From assembly GCF_035582795.1 (NCBI RefSeq), contig NC_134368.1, positions 28,890,501-28,954,500 on the forward strand: 64,000 nt of DNA. The letters run 5' to 3'. Positions within the stretch are counted from its first letter, which is position 1, and every line of letters begins with the position of its first letter. The position numbers were made by a program, and so were the translations under genes. The stretch is from Mycteria americana. Its lineage: Eukaryota > Chordata > Aves > Ciconiiformes > Ciconiidae. The notes under the pieces are model-generated. The model saw only the letters and a program-made list of their open reading frames with translations, was not told where the DNA came from and ran no database searches. Positions 1 through 13,700 of the stretch are shown here, in pieces.

Positions 1-1272
1 AAATGCTGTACCATGTTTTTTTCCTTGCTGTCATGTTAATTGCTCTACGTTGTGACTGACAGACTTTTTTTTTTTGTAAGGAACAAACGTATTAACAGGC
101 ATATATATATAAATATATATATATTCTTTATATTAAAGTATGTGATGTAAAATACTGTTAATGACCTGTAAATAACTACTTCACTGTTCCAAGGTTTTAA
201 TCTCAAAATAGGCAAGTATATTATATATATATTTAAGAGATTAAAAGTCACCCAACTGCCCTGTCTACTGTGAATTGCTCCTTCGATTCCTGCTGACCCT
301 TTCTGATTTAATATATTGAATGGGGGAGGAAAGACTTCTAGAAATTATCTGAGTGCACCAGTAACTCAGGGGTTTTTGTATTCTACTGTTAGAAGAACCT
401 CTTATGATCAATAAGGTAGTATCTTATAGTCAGCTGAACCTATTCAAGCAAACCCAAATCTTTCCTGAATGTGGCCTCACTAACAAATATGTACATAGAG
501 AGGCTGAAAACAAAAAGGTAGAGTAAATGCTAACAGGGAAACGTATTTTTTTATGGTGGAAACGTGCTATATAAGAGATTAATGGGGAATTTATAGACAA
601 TAATATACAGTAATGTAAGCTCAACAACAAAAGGCTGTTACAATGCCTATATAAAAATGGAAAGAAGTCTAACAAAGTAGGTAGGAGAATGAGAGAGCTA
701 GTCATATGAAGAAAAGTAGGATATTATGTGCCTAACTTAAATCTGGCTTGAAGATTACATTAACAATAAAAGCTATAGATTAGACGAAGGCAGCAGAAAT
801 GTGAAAGCGGAAGTCTGTGAAATGGGAAGCCTGTGCCTTCCTTATGAGCAACAGCCCTTAGGAGTGGGAGTACTTCATCCCCTTTTACTTTGGGGCAGAA
901 AACCTGGAGAAGGGTAAAAAATGTTGTAACATCAGCTTAAATTAGCCAGCAAATTCAATATGGAGAGGAGATGTTTGGGTTTTCCTTCCAGCTGGTCCAC
1001 TCCATGCTATGAGAAAAGGCAGAGGGGAGTCAAAGGGTTCCTTTCTGCATGCTTTCCCACAGGAGGTGTTTGTACGGGCATCGATTTGCTTGTTCCCTGT
1101 GACGGTGTGCTTCCCCCGCCCTCGACCTTTATCTCCTGCAACCCTGGTTAGGTGATAACCACCAGTGGTGATTGTAAATGGATGCATCTGGTCACCATCG
1201 GCTCAAAGTGGATTCAGGAGACAGATAACAACACAATAACCTAAGGGTTGGGCTATTAGCCCAACAGTAGCC
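1..1272. other. Non-coding AT-rich DNA
   Basis: No gene or repeat family is recognised. A short AT dinucleotide run lies at 101-124. A perfect 17-nt palindrome (TTGGGCTATTAGCCCAA) lies at 1248-1264, next to the LTR that follows. Confidence 0.6.
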
Positions 1273-1924
1273 TGTGTTGGGCTATTGTGTTGTGCCTAGG
1301 GCTATTGTGTTGTGCACCCACCCAAGAAACTAAAACCTGTGGTCGGCATGCAAATATGACTATGAGTCAATCATCTTATCCCCCATAAATAGCAAGCAGT
1401 CCAAGAGCCCTTTGAGCTCTCCTGCATGGCAGTGGGCTGCATGCCAGGATCTCCCCTTGAGCAGGCACGCCTCTCAAGGTTACTCCTCGAGGTTGAGAGA
1501 TTCCTTGCCGCAACAGATCCTTGGTAAGTGACTAATAGCATGCTAAACTTTGAAATCTTAGCTAAGTGATATAAAGGATTGATTGCGCATATATAATCCT
1601 TTAGATATAAACCGTTGACCAAGTCTGGGACTAGGACTGGATCTAGCCGCACCTAGACTCCTCTCTGAGAAGGAGTTTAGAAAGCAAGGGGATCCTTTTC
1701 CGAACCTCATGACTCAACGGGAGGGTCTCCCTGACAGTTTTGTCTGACCCTGTCCTCTATGCAGTAAATAATCAAGTGCACCTCGCCATCGAATCTTGTT
1801 AAAACACGGTCGCATTGAACTTTGTTAACTCCCTATTCTGTATCAATAAACTATATTTTTTACTTTTCTCTAACGAGTGAAGTGCATGCTCACTCCATCC
1901 GCGACATTCCCTGAGCGAAGAACA
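1273..1924 (+). mobile_element. Solo LTR of an endogenous retrovirus (ERV type)
   Basis: The segment has LTR architecture: a possible TG start near 1273, a TATA-like CATAAATA at 1384-1391, a GTAAGT donor-like site near 1524, AATAAA at 1845-1850, and ends in CA at 1916 (GCGACA) or 1924. Its left part carries a 20-bp unit repeated twice (1279-1315). No gag, pol or env follows. Eight bases after 1924 (TGGTGACC) match the start of a tRNA-Trp primer-binding site, but the match then stops. The exact ends and family are uncertain, and no target-site duplication was found. Confidence 0.65.
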
Positions 1925-4900
1925 TGGTGACCTGGTCATTCCTAAGGCTGCAGTGTCATTCAGGGTTGCATTTGAATCGGTCTCAGAGAATAAACTAGTT
2001 ACAGAAATAAGCTCTACTCCGCCTTCTCCAGAAACAGCAGCTCGAGTGTGAAATGACTGAGTAAATGAAAAGGCATATGGAAAAGTCAAGAGAGCTGTAG
2101 GAGTGATGGGAGATTTCCTTAACCTAGTCATAGATTTGAGAGAATCAAGTGGAAGAAATGAAGCCGGTAGTATATATGTGGAGATAAAACACAGCCGCTA
2201 TTTTCTACATAATAAGTTTCAAAATACTTTTAGCACAAATACTGCTGAGAATGATAAAACCCACAAATATGGAGAAGTAAGAAGATGTCAAGCATAAACC
2301 TGAGATTAAAAGAAAAAATAGAGGTGAAACAGAGGTGTGTCCTATTAAACATTAAACCAACATGTTTCAGGAACTAATAATTAAAATCCAATGGGTTGAG
2401 GTACTAGGGAATACAAAGAGATTTCAATACAGTTATTGAACATACTAAAGGTACTTAGTGCTTCAAGCAGGTAATAAATGTCATATAAATACCTATACAT
2501 AAAGTACTGATAAAGTATTAACACAGAATTAAAAACATGGCCAACTAATTTTGGATTTGACTAATAAATCTTGTCTTAACAGTGGTTTCAGTTTTATGAA
2601 GTGCACTTCATATTATAAATCATGAAACATTACAGGTGTTGCTCATTTTTCCATCTGCTGGAAATTGGGAATTGAAGGATCATATTCCTAAAACCCACAA
2701 AACATTCAAATCTTCATCTGACTTTTTTAAATTTTTTTTTCTTTGTGTATGTGGCAAATGCGTCTTAGACCTGTGGTTGGCAGCCTGTGCTCTGTCAGCT
2801 CTTGGGGTCACCAAAAGGTGACTAAGGTAAGCAGAATTAATGCTATGAGGTTGAAGTTTACTACATAGTAGGTCATAGCCCCTTGCAGGGGATGCTAATC
2901 AAAAAAAGTTGAAACCACCACCCTAGCTGAATATAACATCTATCTTCCTCACAACAGATATAAGTGGCCTACATTTATCATCTCAGAGCTTTTTATGATG
3001 TAAAATTACCAAGTAAGGTCCTCAGTTCTATTGTGGGATGGTTGCACCACTTGAGTAATGAAAGGTACTGTAGCAACAACTGTGGCAACTCTGTGCAGAA
3101 GAATCTATTGGACAATTCTTCACTGCTCCCATCTATTCTTGCAAGGATATGGTATGCAGGTCTTCAAGGGTAGCATAATTCAGAGTAGTCCAGAGGCTGT
3201 TTAAAATTGTGTGGTTACCTACATTAACCTAAAACTAACTTTAGTTCTCGTGTGTTTTAGTGTTGTGCAACAAATTACTGCAAACACCTTTTGTAACTGA
3301 ATTGGAGAAGGAAGCAGAAAAAAACTTTGGTATAATTTTGTGGATTAATTTTTCAGACTGTGACCTACATGAATATTTACATGCTTTTTCTTGGTTTGAT
3401 TCCTATCTGCCAAGCTGATGACAGGTTTTGCTGGCACACACAAGAGCAACTTCACCTTTCCAAAGTGAAATATATCCTATTTCTAAGATGCATGATAGAA
3501 AAAGAGAATTGTGCTAAGACACAATATGATAAAGGAGCATATTCTAATTATTTAGCCCAGAGACACTGCACTGCATGTAAATCAGAGGAGGATTTGGCCT
3601 ATGGGATCATGTTTATCTCTGGGAGAAAAAGCACACCTTTTTCAGTAATGTTAAACAAGGAATGAGTGTGGCCAGACTTTGCACGTGTGGAAGGAATATG
3701 GTCTCAACTGGTTTATTCATCCTTTAGGCATTATGCTGTAACATATAATTAGATTTCCACTACATAGCTAATCATAGAGGCTGGTTTCAGATGAAGTAGA
3801 GAGGCTGGCTGCCATCCATGCATTTTTACTGCATTAAAAGAAAATTTGTTGATAGTGTCAAATTCATATTCATAATATCTGTGGTTGAGAGTGTCCTACC
3901 TAGGAGCACATAACACTACATTTTAATGGTGTCATGACCAAAGGATCAACACCTTTAAACTCTTCTATTTGGAAAGAGGTAGAGACAAAATACCTTTGGT
4001 ATTCTTGAAAGCTTCTCAGTTTAGTTTTCTCATGGTTATGCTTAGTGTTACCTCTATTAGTTCAGTGATGACAATGGGCTCAGGACATAGATCAGGACAG
4101 ACTCTGGCCAGAGAAGCCTACTATTGAGGAGAGGTAATAAATTATGTGGTGGACCAGATGTATTCCTAATAGAGCAGTGCATCAAATACATTTTCATACT
4201 GATGGGTAGTAATACTTCCTAAATAGTTGATTGAGACTACCTGGTCATTTGGAGGCATATTTCTAGGGAAGGAAGCGATTGCTTTCAATAATATGGAAGT
4301 CACCTTGGAAGAAGGCACCTCTGTGTTCCACTGATCTATAAGAATAACCATGTGGAGACAGAAAAGGAGAATGCAGCAGAATAGGACAGCAGAACAGAGA
4401 TTTATCTCTTAGAGACTTAAAAAGCAAAGAAATTGAGTGAAAACCTAGCCTCCCTGAAGTCGGCTGCAAAACTCTCATTTACCCTGATAGTATTTTGCCT
4501 GAGAAATCTAGAATGTACCTCAACTAGAACTCTGATTATTTTTTTTAAATCTAACTAGACAAATTCATAGTTATTATAAGGCAGAACAATAATCTAATGA
4601 CTTTAACCCTGATATGAAATAACTTGCTTTCCCATCCTCAGCCTTTTCTAGACCAATGCTGGCTTGAGGGGATTTGTTACACTTGGATGAAATATGTGAG
4701 ACAAAAAGCTCAATGAATCATGCAAAAAAGCAGTGAAAGTGCTAGGAGGTGCAGAGGGAAAGACTGCCTGTTAGAGAATTAAATAGAACGGAGAGTGGAA
4801 AGGAATCATTTTTTGAACATGTAAAAATATCACCTGAAACAAAAACCTCCAGCTCTACAAAAATATACTCTAGAGACTTTAGGGAAAACTAATTTTAAAT

Positions 4901-7900
4901 GCCATTTTTCCATGTCTTGCTTTTATAGAGGTTTATATCTGATCTATAGCTATTAATGATGAAATCCTCCCATGTTAAGAACCAGTACTGGGCTTATATA
5001 CTCCTTAAATCTCACTTAAACCTTCCAAATTGGGTGCAAGTGAGACAATAAAATGCCGTGCACTGTTGTGAATAATGCCATAGAGCACATTTTCCAGTTT
5101 TTATAATGAGATTGAAATACAAGTCTTTTTTTCTTCAAATGAGCAGTGAAATATTCTCACCATGGGTCAACAATGCCCCATTGTTTTGTTATCACCTGCA
5201 TGCTTTAGGCAAATATTTCATTTCATATTCAGTTGCTATACTGCATAGGCTCATTATACAGAGAGTTGTCTGAGTTAGGTTACATTTATATTCAAATGAC
5301 AAGTCATGATTCATTTTTTAAAAGATCCTTTGATAGCGCTAAATAGCCTGATTAGAAATATATCATTATGGTACATTATGTCAACCAAATCTTTATGAGG
5401 CAGCATTCAGACTGCCTTTAATGTTTATCTTCAGTGACGTCCAGAAATGGAGACTGAAGCCAAGCATGGTCATGCCGAGAATGGAAATTTGAGGAGTCCT
5501 TTTCATTTATAATACACACACCCAGCTGGGAGCACAGCTGCTAACTAAGGAGCCAAAGCTCTAGCTTCCTGCTACCTGGGAGGGTCTAATTACAAAAACC
5601 ACCTAGACCGGCTCTTAAAACCACAAGTGCAGGGTCAGGATTAATTTAGGCATGGTCCGGAATGCTATCAACATAAGGCATCTAAAACAACATCATATCA
5701 CTAAGCAGTGGGGATATTTTATACAGTAATATAAATCCAAAGAGTTATTAAATGAAACTAAAGTAATATACTTCCAGGGGTATTTAACTTCAAAATCCTA
5801 ACTGACCCAGTTTGCCTGATCTCCTTTTACAAAGCCATTTGGAAAAAAAAAAGGACACCAAGCCAATCCATAGTCTCTTCTTAAAAGTGGAAGTTTAACA
5901 CTTAAACAGAAAAATAGCCCTTTTCAGTCCAACTTATTTAGCAGATCTCATTAAATGAAGATCTAGAAAATCAGATAGAGAAGTACTACATATGGGTCCA
6001 TCTTCCTTATTCTTGTTATAAAAACAAATGTTATGATAAACTAGGAAGCAAAATTGTCTTCACTATATTTAGATATTCTTGTAATGCAGCACTATTTCCT
6101 GCATTTTGAGAGATTTTAAGATAGTACAGGAAAAAGATTTTATAAAAAATAAAACCTGAATTTAATTAGTGTCTAGTGAGATGCCAACAACCATGGATCA
6201 GTCGTTCCAATAGGAGGACCCCTACTCCAGAAGTCTGCAAAAGGTTTCCTTTGCTTTGTGTGCACCAATAACTATGTTTCTTTATTAATCTACCAGAAAT
6301 GGCCAGACTCTGTCAGCCCCTTTCCTCCACAGAATCATGACCATTATATCAATCAGGTATATTTTATCATAGGATTTTGCCATGGGACTTTCTATCTGGT
6401 GATTAAATCTGTATTTTGGATGGAATTTGTCTTCCAGGTTTGCTGATTAAATCACTCCATTTCATCTTTCCTCCTTCTGTCAATTTCTTCCTCTTTTTTT
6501 TCATTTTTCCTAGTGTAGCATACAGATTGCCATAAACAGTTAAAAAATAAAAAGTTTAATTATTGTACATATGTTGTACTGTACAAAAGAGAATGGAAGA
6601 ATGGAAGTACAAAAAAGAAATTTGGCCATTTAAAGTCCAAATATGGCACTTAAAGATAAGAATACGAACTGAGTATGTTTTGTCCAATGAGCAGATCCTG
6701 CATGCATGCTTAGTATATCAGGAAAGTAAATAATGAATTAGCAAGTGATGAATGAATGGTGAAAGATGGTATGGATGAGTGATATAATGTGCAAAAAGAT
6801 CCTTTCTGCATTTTCTCTGGTTCCTGCCTTACCTGTTCTCCCATTCTGCACCTTTGTCTCCTGTCAATCCCCCCTTACTATCTGCCCCTCTTCTTTAAGT
6901 TTCAGGGAGCTCCCACTTTTCTATGGAAGTGTCAGGAGATCTTCTACAGGAGCAACAGGTGAAAACGCTGTTTTTCTTGCTTCTTCGCTCCAAGAATTGG
7001 AGGATATGTTTGTAAGAAGGGCAAATCCTTCCTCTGTCTCCCCACCTCCTTTTGGACCTGCTTATCAGGAGGAACCAAGAAAGGACAGATAATTGTCCCA
7101 GAAGAAGAAATTAAGAAATTTCTCTTTCCTTAGCACAGACTGCTGCTTCACGACATACACGCAGGAAGTCTGAGAAGCCAAAAACCTTTACAGAAACCTT
7201 TTAATGCTCTTACTTTGGGATTACTTTGTCTGGCATTTCACCAAACAGTGAGGCATGCAAAATTTCATGGAGTGGGTGGGGAGATTTCTACGTTCTTTAT
7301 CCCTTGAAGCATTTTGATGACTCCTGAGTTCTTTGGCTTCAACAGTCTGAAGTTTCACCAGTATGTGACAGAAGTCTTGCAGGACTTCATGAAGTGCCAT
7401 TGTCCACACTGTCAAACCTCCGCATGACATGTTGTAATGTGCTTTTTGTGCTCTCTGCTCTTGTGCAGCTGCAGAAGGACATCACATTCAGACAAACTAA
7501 TGTTTGCATGCCAGAGCTCTGTTTAAATGAGCTTCGGATACCCCCAATAACTACAAATCACATCCAAAGGATAGGTTGATCCACATTGATTTTTGGTATG
7601 GGGATTTATAGTCACCATGGTTTTGAAAAATGGACAGCACTGAGATAATATGTCTAAAGTGCTTATGGTCTTTTCTGTCATGTTCCATCATAAGGTCACG
7701 GCAAACAACAGCAACAGTTCAGGCATCTATCTTTCAGACAATTTAAAACCTTCACCATAACTATCACTCTTAGCCTCTCCAATCACTTACAATTTCATTT
7801 TCATTCAAAATCAAAGTTGAAGTCCAGATATTTGTCGAATTCATGCATCTATCATTAAAGGATACAATTCTTTCTTGCAGTCTGCTCCCCAGCGTGTTTT

Positions 7901-10654
7901 TCCTTCATGACAGTTACTAAGACAATAATTTTCTCAAACACTGTATTAACTGCAGTTTTGCCCAGACTTCCCATTCTTGCAGACACCCCCAGTGCGTTCT
8001 GGCAAGCGTTCCCGCAGCTGCCTCCACCGCTCGTCGTGGGCACTCTTTGAGGGCTGGTCTGAACATGACTCTGAAGAACGTGTGGGGAAGCACCTGCAGC
8101 CTCGAGCAGCTCTGGTGAACAGCCTGGAAGTGAACGGGAAACAGTTAAATGGAGGAGGACGTTACTTGCCCTTCTTCCTAGTTTTCTGCCGTTAGGCTAT
8201 GCCACAAGAGGGTTCAGGACTCGGGAATAGATGCTGACTTACAAGAATGCAAGGCACAGACTGTAGATGCATTTGCAAGTGTGCTGTGTAGGATCAGAGG
8301 ATAAAAGCAAGCTTAATCATTTTTATTAATTAATCAGCTGCAAATCTGCTTCTTATAAGTGTGTTAAGGGTTCTATTATCTTCTTTCTAGGCATCAGCTT
8401 CCTATTGATATTAATGAGAATTATGTGAGCTTAGTTATGGTGGTATTAATTTAGTTATAGAAAAACACTTTTCTGTTCTAAGCAATCTAACTGTAATTTT
8501 CTAGGACATACACGTACCCTTTTTTCATCAATAGATGTGCCTGTGGTTTGCACTAACACTTGCTAAATACAATATGGTATTTATTTCAACATACAATACG
8601 GACTATCCTTATTTCCTTATTATTCTTATCACTTGGTACAGCTTGATTCTGAGTATGTGATACACCTGTACCTCATTGGAATGATCTCATATTGCAAATT
8701 TCCTCCCATAGAAAACAGAACTACAGATGCAAAGTAGTTTTTTCAGTGACTCATCTATTTCTACTGATTTTTAAAACTCTCTATCAAATTGTTATTACCT
8801 GGAGTTATAATTCGCTAACCACACCTTATACCTGTGTTGCCCTAAAATTCTGCTAATTTAGGAGCTTGATTTTTGCTGTAGATGGATGGGGGAATAACTG
8901 TGTTAATTGTTCAACAGGCTCAGATAAATTTCTACCAGTTGTTACCAGTATAGTAATGATATAGGCAAAAAGAAGTCAGGATTCCAACAAACCCTAACCT
9001 TCCAAGTGTTTCTTGCTTATTTAGCAAGGGAAATAACATCCCCATGAAATCTCTTTTGCACTCACAGCCAGATGATATCTTCCTGGTGCAATTGGTCCCT
9101 CCTTTATGCGGGCACATATATGACAATCTTCCATCTTGTTCTTAGTCAGAGGAAAACTCACACCAAAAATGCAAGACAAAAATCTACTTTAACCTACTGC
9201 AGAGATTAAATGGTGAAGATATAGTTAACGGTACTTTGTTAGTTTTGAGGAAGGTTGTTACAGCAGCCAAAAGACACACACCTATATATCACAGAGCAGC
9301 ACAACATCTAGCAAAAAACGCTTGATGCTGCGAGCTTCCTGGTAAAAATCCCTCTTAAATCACAATAAAAGACTCAATCCCTAGCATAATACTTTCTGAA
9401 AAGAAAAATACGGCCTGCCAGTATCCTGCCTTAGCTGGGAGGTAGGGAAGATTTCATTCACTGTTTATCAGTGTTTATGTCCATGCCCTTTCTGTACAGA
9501 TGGAAATGTAGTGAAGCAGAAGCTATTTGGGGAATATAAGCAGGCTGGCAAAGACATACAGCAAGATATGAAAATAAAAGGCTCAGTCCTATGTGTTAGA
9601 AATGGCAATGCAAACTAGCTCCAAATCTGGGACGAATCCTTCACTTTTTCAAGTGCTGTTAGTTTTATTTTTACACAGTTTCTAGTCTTGAATTTCTATT
9701 AATAAGAGTTCTTAATCAAATGGTTGTTTTATACTTCAATTACATATAGATGGATAGCTGACCGAGGAGGAAGAAAAATAAGATGTCAAATGACTGTGTC
9801 TGAAGGTTTGTTGAACTTTCATAAGACTGTTTAATGTGCCAGTGTCAGTGGTGGCTTCTATCATGTATATATCTGGCTCCTGTACTAATAAATGAGCTTG
9901 ATGTCTCCCGCGGGATTGACACAGTATGACCTTGGATGAGAGATGATATTTTGTTTTCTATTAAATATGGCATATTTCTGCAGTCTTTCAGAAGTGTGTG
10001 TTTCAAAATATTGGAAACAAGAATTGAAATCATTAAATACACATCCCCAAACATGCATAGGTCTTTTTCTTGAAGGCTAGACAAATCACGGATCCACAAA
10101 ACAAAGGCAAGAAGAAACCCCTCAGACCCCTCTGCACAGGTCTACAGCCTTGAAGTCGGTGCTTGGCACATGCAGCTAAGCTTGACAACAGGCAAGCAAG
10201 GAAGGCAAGGAAATACATGGATGTGCTACAGTCCCCAAGGTATTAACTTCTCTGGGCTCTGCCTTAATCCTTGACTCTGCCCTTCCTTCACCTTAGGTGT
10301 ACTGACAGAAGGCTTACCCACGTGCACTGCACTACAGTGCTGATCCAGGACTTACGCTGCTCTTTTCCGGAGGAAAGCCTACTTCAGAGTGGCTGCCTCT
10401 GCCCCTGACGCAGAAACTCTTCTCAGCTGCTTAGCAGAAGTAAAGGGTTCAGCTGAAGTAGTTAAAGTAGGCATCTTATTGTTATTTAATTTAAAACAAA
10501 ATGAAATGCAAAATAAACACTGAGAGTGAAATGTGTGTTTTAGGACAAAGTATCTCCGGAGTCCCTTAAGCCCTTCACAATTAAAACATCATGACAGATT
10601 TTAGTGTTTTGGAATCTGTCCCTTTCCCTTACTAATTCCACAAAAACTTTGAAG
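1925..10654. other. Intergenic DNA without recognised genes
   Basis: AT-rich sequence with only short chance frames. One CpG-bearing, GC-richer patch at 7977-8195 has an acceptor-like TTCTTGCAG before it; it is not recognised as an exon of any known gene. No tRNA or other RNA gene was noticed. Confidence 0.6.
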
Positions 10655-10765
10655 TTTGATATAAGGAAAAGTTTTTAGGTCATCTCGTCTGTCCCGTGCC
10701 AGGCTTGGATTATGTTCACTGGTATTATGCCAGTTTTCTAGCCACCTCCAGAGCAGCAGCTTATT
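10655..10765 (-). mobile_element. CR1 LINE 3'-region scrap
   Basis: The plus strand reads AGGTCATCTCGTCTGTCC, then GCCAGGCTTGGATTATGT and CCACCTCCAGAG. In reverse complement this follows the order of the CR1 3' region (the ...GATGACCT... stretch near its end). It is diverged and short and has no coding capacity. Confidence 0.5.
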
Positions 10766-13700
10766 TTTTCTCTTTGTCAAGGATAGTGTTTCACTGGCAG
10801 GAATAGTATGAAAAAAAAATACTGCAGTATTTTCTATGGAGGCCAGCCAAAAAAAAAAAAAGATTGGAGTAAGGGAAAGAGACTGAGAAGAGAGACACAG
10901 GAGGAGATAATGAAATAGAAAAGAAGGAAAGAAATGTGGCAACAGCACAGGAGAATAAATAAGACACTAAGAAACAAATAGAAAATTAGCAAGGAAAATA
11001 GCAAAAATATAAAAAGAAAAAATTCTTAAAATGGAAATTATTGGTGGAGAAAAAGGGGGAAATAATTTTTTTTGAATCCTAGAATAGCGTTGTGTTGGCA
11101 CACAATTGCCAGAAAGACAAGAAGATAAGAAAAGCTTGTCATCCTTTTATTTTTATTTTTTTCCATTCCTTGGTATTTCCTGCCCAGTACCAAATAAATT
11201 CTTTGCCACACTTTTTTTTCCTGAGTAACTTCTTTTTTCCTTTTTAGTCAGATATCTTAAGCAGTATTTTTCTAGATTATTGGGGCATCCTCTCACTACT
11301 GCTTTCTTGCTGTGGTGCCTCAACCTTCGTTATGCATCAGTGCAGTGATTTACTCATAACACAATAGCCACAGTCTTTGGCTATCTAGTATGATCATCAG
11401 TTTTAATACATCTCTTTTAAGTGATTGTTTTTCCCTGTTTGAAGAAATGGAAAATAATAACAGGGACTCAGAGTGCACAAGGACAAAAACAATAATGACC
11501 TGTATTTCAAATGAAATTATAATACTAGTAACTTGCTTACCTTTGGATATCTGAAACTATAACAACATTTTCACTATTAACCTGGGAATAAAAGTACAGG
11601 ACGGTCAAGCATGAGCAATAATTCTGAATCGTCTTCCATAAAAGTATTAATTATTACAGGGGAGTATAGCTGTAATCCATGTTTGTCAATATATACAAAG
11701 ACATTATTAGGCACAATAAAAATGTAGACCCTTGCCAAGATATTAAAGAGTAATTTTCCAAGCCTTATTTCTCTTAACTACCCTTAAGTTCTCTCTGCTT
11801 TGCTGAAATATGTTTTTTGTACTCACACACACAAGGGTAACATTGTGGCCATGAAAATTTTGGTCATTCATAAACAACTTTTTCTCTCAGAAAATTCTGC
11901 AAAAACCTATGTTATAAGCATTCAGTTCAGAAGTGTGTGTGTACATCTGTACTGCTCTGTCACCATAAAACTACAAAAAACTTCTCAGAAAATGTAGAAG
12001 CTAAGAAATTGTATCATAAAGGCTAAAACAGAGAGTCCAAAGAATCACCGATGTCCCAGAGGTGTGTAGTGACTGGGAATTTGTCAGGTGAAAATTCCCA
12101 GGATATCAGTTCTAGTTGCTCGTCATTACAGGCAAACACACCAAACCGAGTCTGTTAGATTCCTCTTGTAGATAAATACTCCATTACTTTTTCATGGCAT
12201 TATTACATTGGCATCTTATCTTTATCTGGCGGCATGCAATGAGTTACTTAATAGAAAAGTATTTCTACTACTCTGTCATTTCCAAGAGAAAAGCCCACTG
12301 TTTACAGAAGAAATTCTTGCTTTAAGCCCCTAAGTTCATGCCCTCACTTTTAATATTGTTAAACTTCAGCTTTGCTTTAGCCTAAGGACAGGTTTTTTAT
12401 ACGATATTCCAGTCCTTCTCTAAACTGGAAATATTTCACATCTGATGTCCCCACATTTTGCGGCAAAAATTGTGGAAGCACTATCAAAGTTGCAATACAA
12501 TCAGTATGACTTTTCTAATACAGATGAGCTCTACACTCAGGGAATTGTTTTGCTGCTTGCCCGATTGAGACTGCAGGTTTTTTCTTCTCTTCAAAAACAG
12601 TGGCGATTGAATCAGCTAACAGAACACTCAGTCTTGCACATCTGTGTTAGTAGTTCTTTTCATGACATCTTTCAAAAACTTTTCCCTATATGTTTCATCA
12701 CAATTGGTAAAAATTCAGGGTGGGTCTGCCAAATAACTTTCTCATGATATACGGCCAACCAAAAAAGCTCATGTTTCATATATAACCCTTTTAGTTGAGA
12801 GAACCAAATCCTCCAGAGTCCTGAGGACCACACTGTCTCGGGTATTGGTGGAGAAGGGCATGAATTAACAGGAATTCTTAGAGAAGCCTTCCAAGAAACA
12901 CACTGGCCTATGGGTGAAAAAATACAGCAGGTCCTTGAAATATATATATAAATAAAATAAAATTCAAATAACATCATAAGCTCTCAAAACTTATTAGCCT
13001 GCTTTGAATATCTGAAAAGTAAATCCTGCTAAATCCTACATATGCCTGCAACCAGATGCAGGGACTATAACGGAGTATAGCATTGATTTTTTTATTTTCC
13101 TTGTGTGATTCTGCTTCTAGTATCGTCTTTCTTCTAACATTTCTCTAGGTGAGCACCTCTGAGGTAGTTTCATTAGTGGTAACAACAGTGAGAGTGCTGT
13201 TTCAAGCAGGAGATAGTAACCATTCAAATAACACACTGCTTACAGCTGCTTAGCACAAAACAAGGTAAGATAATATAGTGGTTAAACTCCCTGTAGCCAT
13301 TACAACTTGCCTACCTTTATGCTCCATTCTAAATGCTGAAAAGAGTCCTCAGGACAAAGCTGAAATGTTCAGGCTGTTGCTTAGATACTACTTGCACAGG
13401 CTTCATATGAAAAAATCTACGTATATGGGCAAATAAATAGATAAGAGTCAACAGGCTGAACCCACAATGGACAAACACAAATCACTTCTTTTACACTATA
13501 TTTAGGGATGGAAGAAACAGATGTGGAATACATAGAATGCTCACGCTATGCAAAATGAAAATATCTATGCTTTGCTGGGATGCCTCCTCCAGGCACAGCT
13601 ATTTGGGGCCAGTCTATCCTAATGAAAACAAGTTATGTGAATTTGCATGAATTTGGGTCACTTGGTTTATCTATGTGCATTCTTACTGTATAGGATACAT

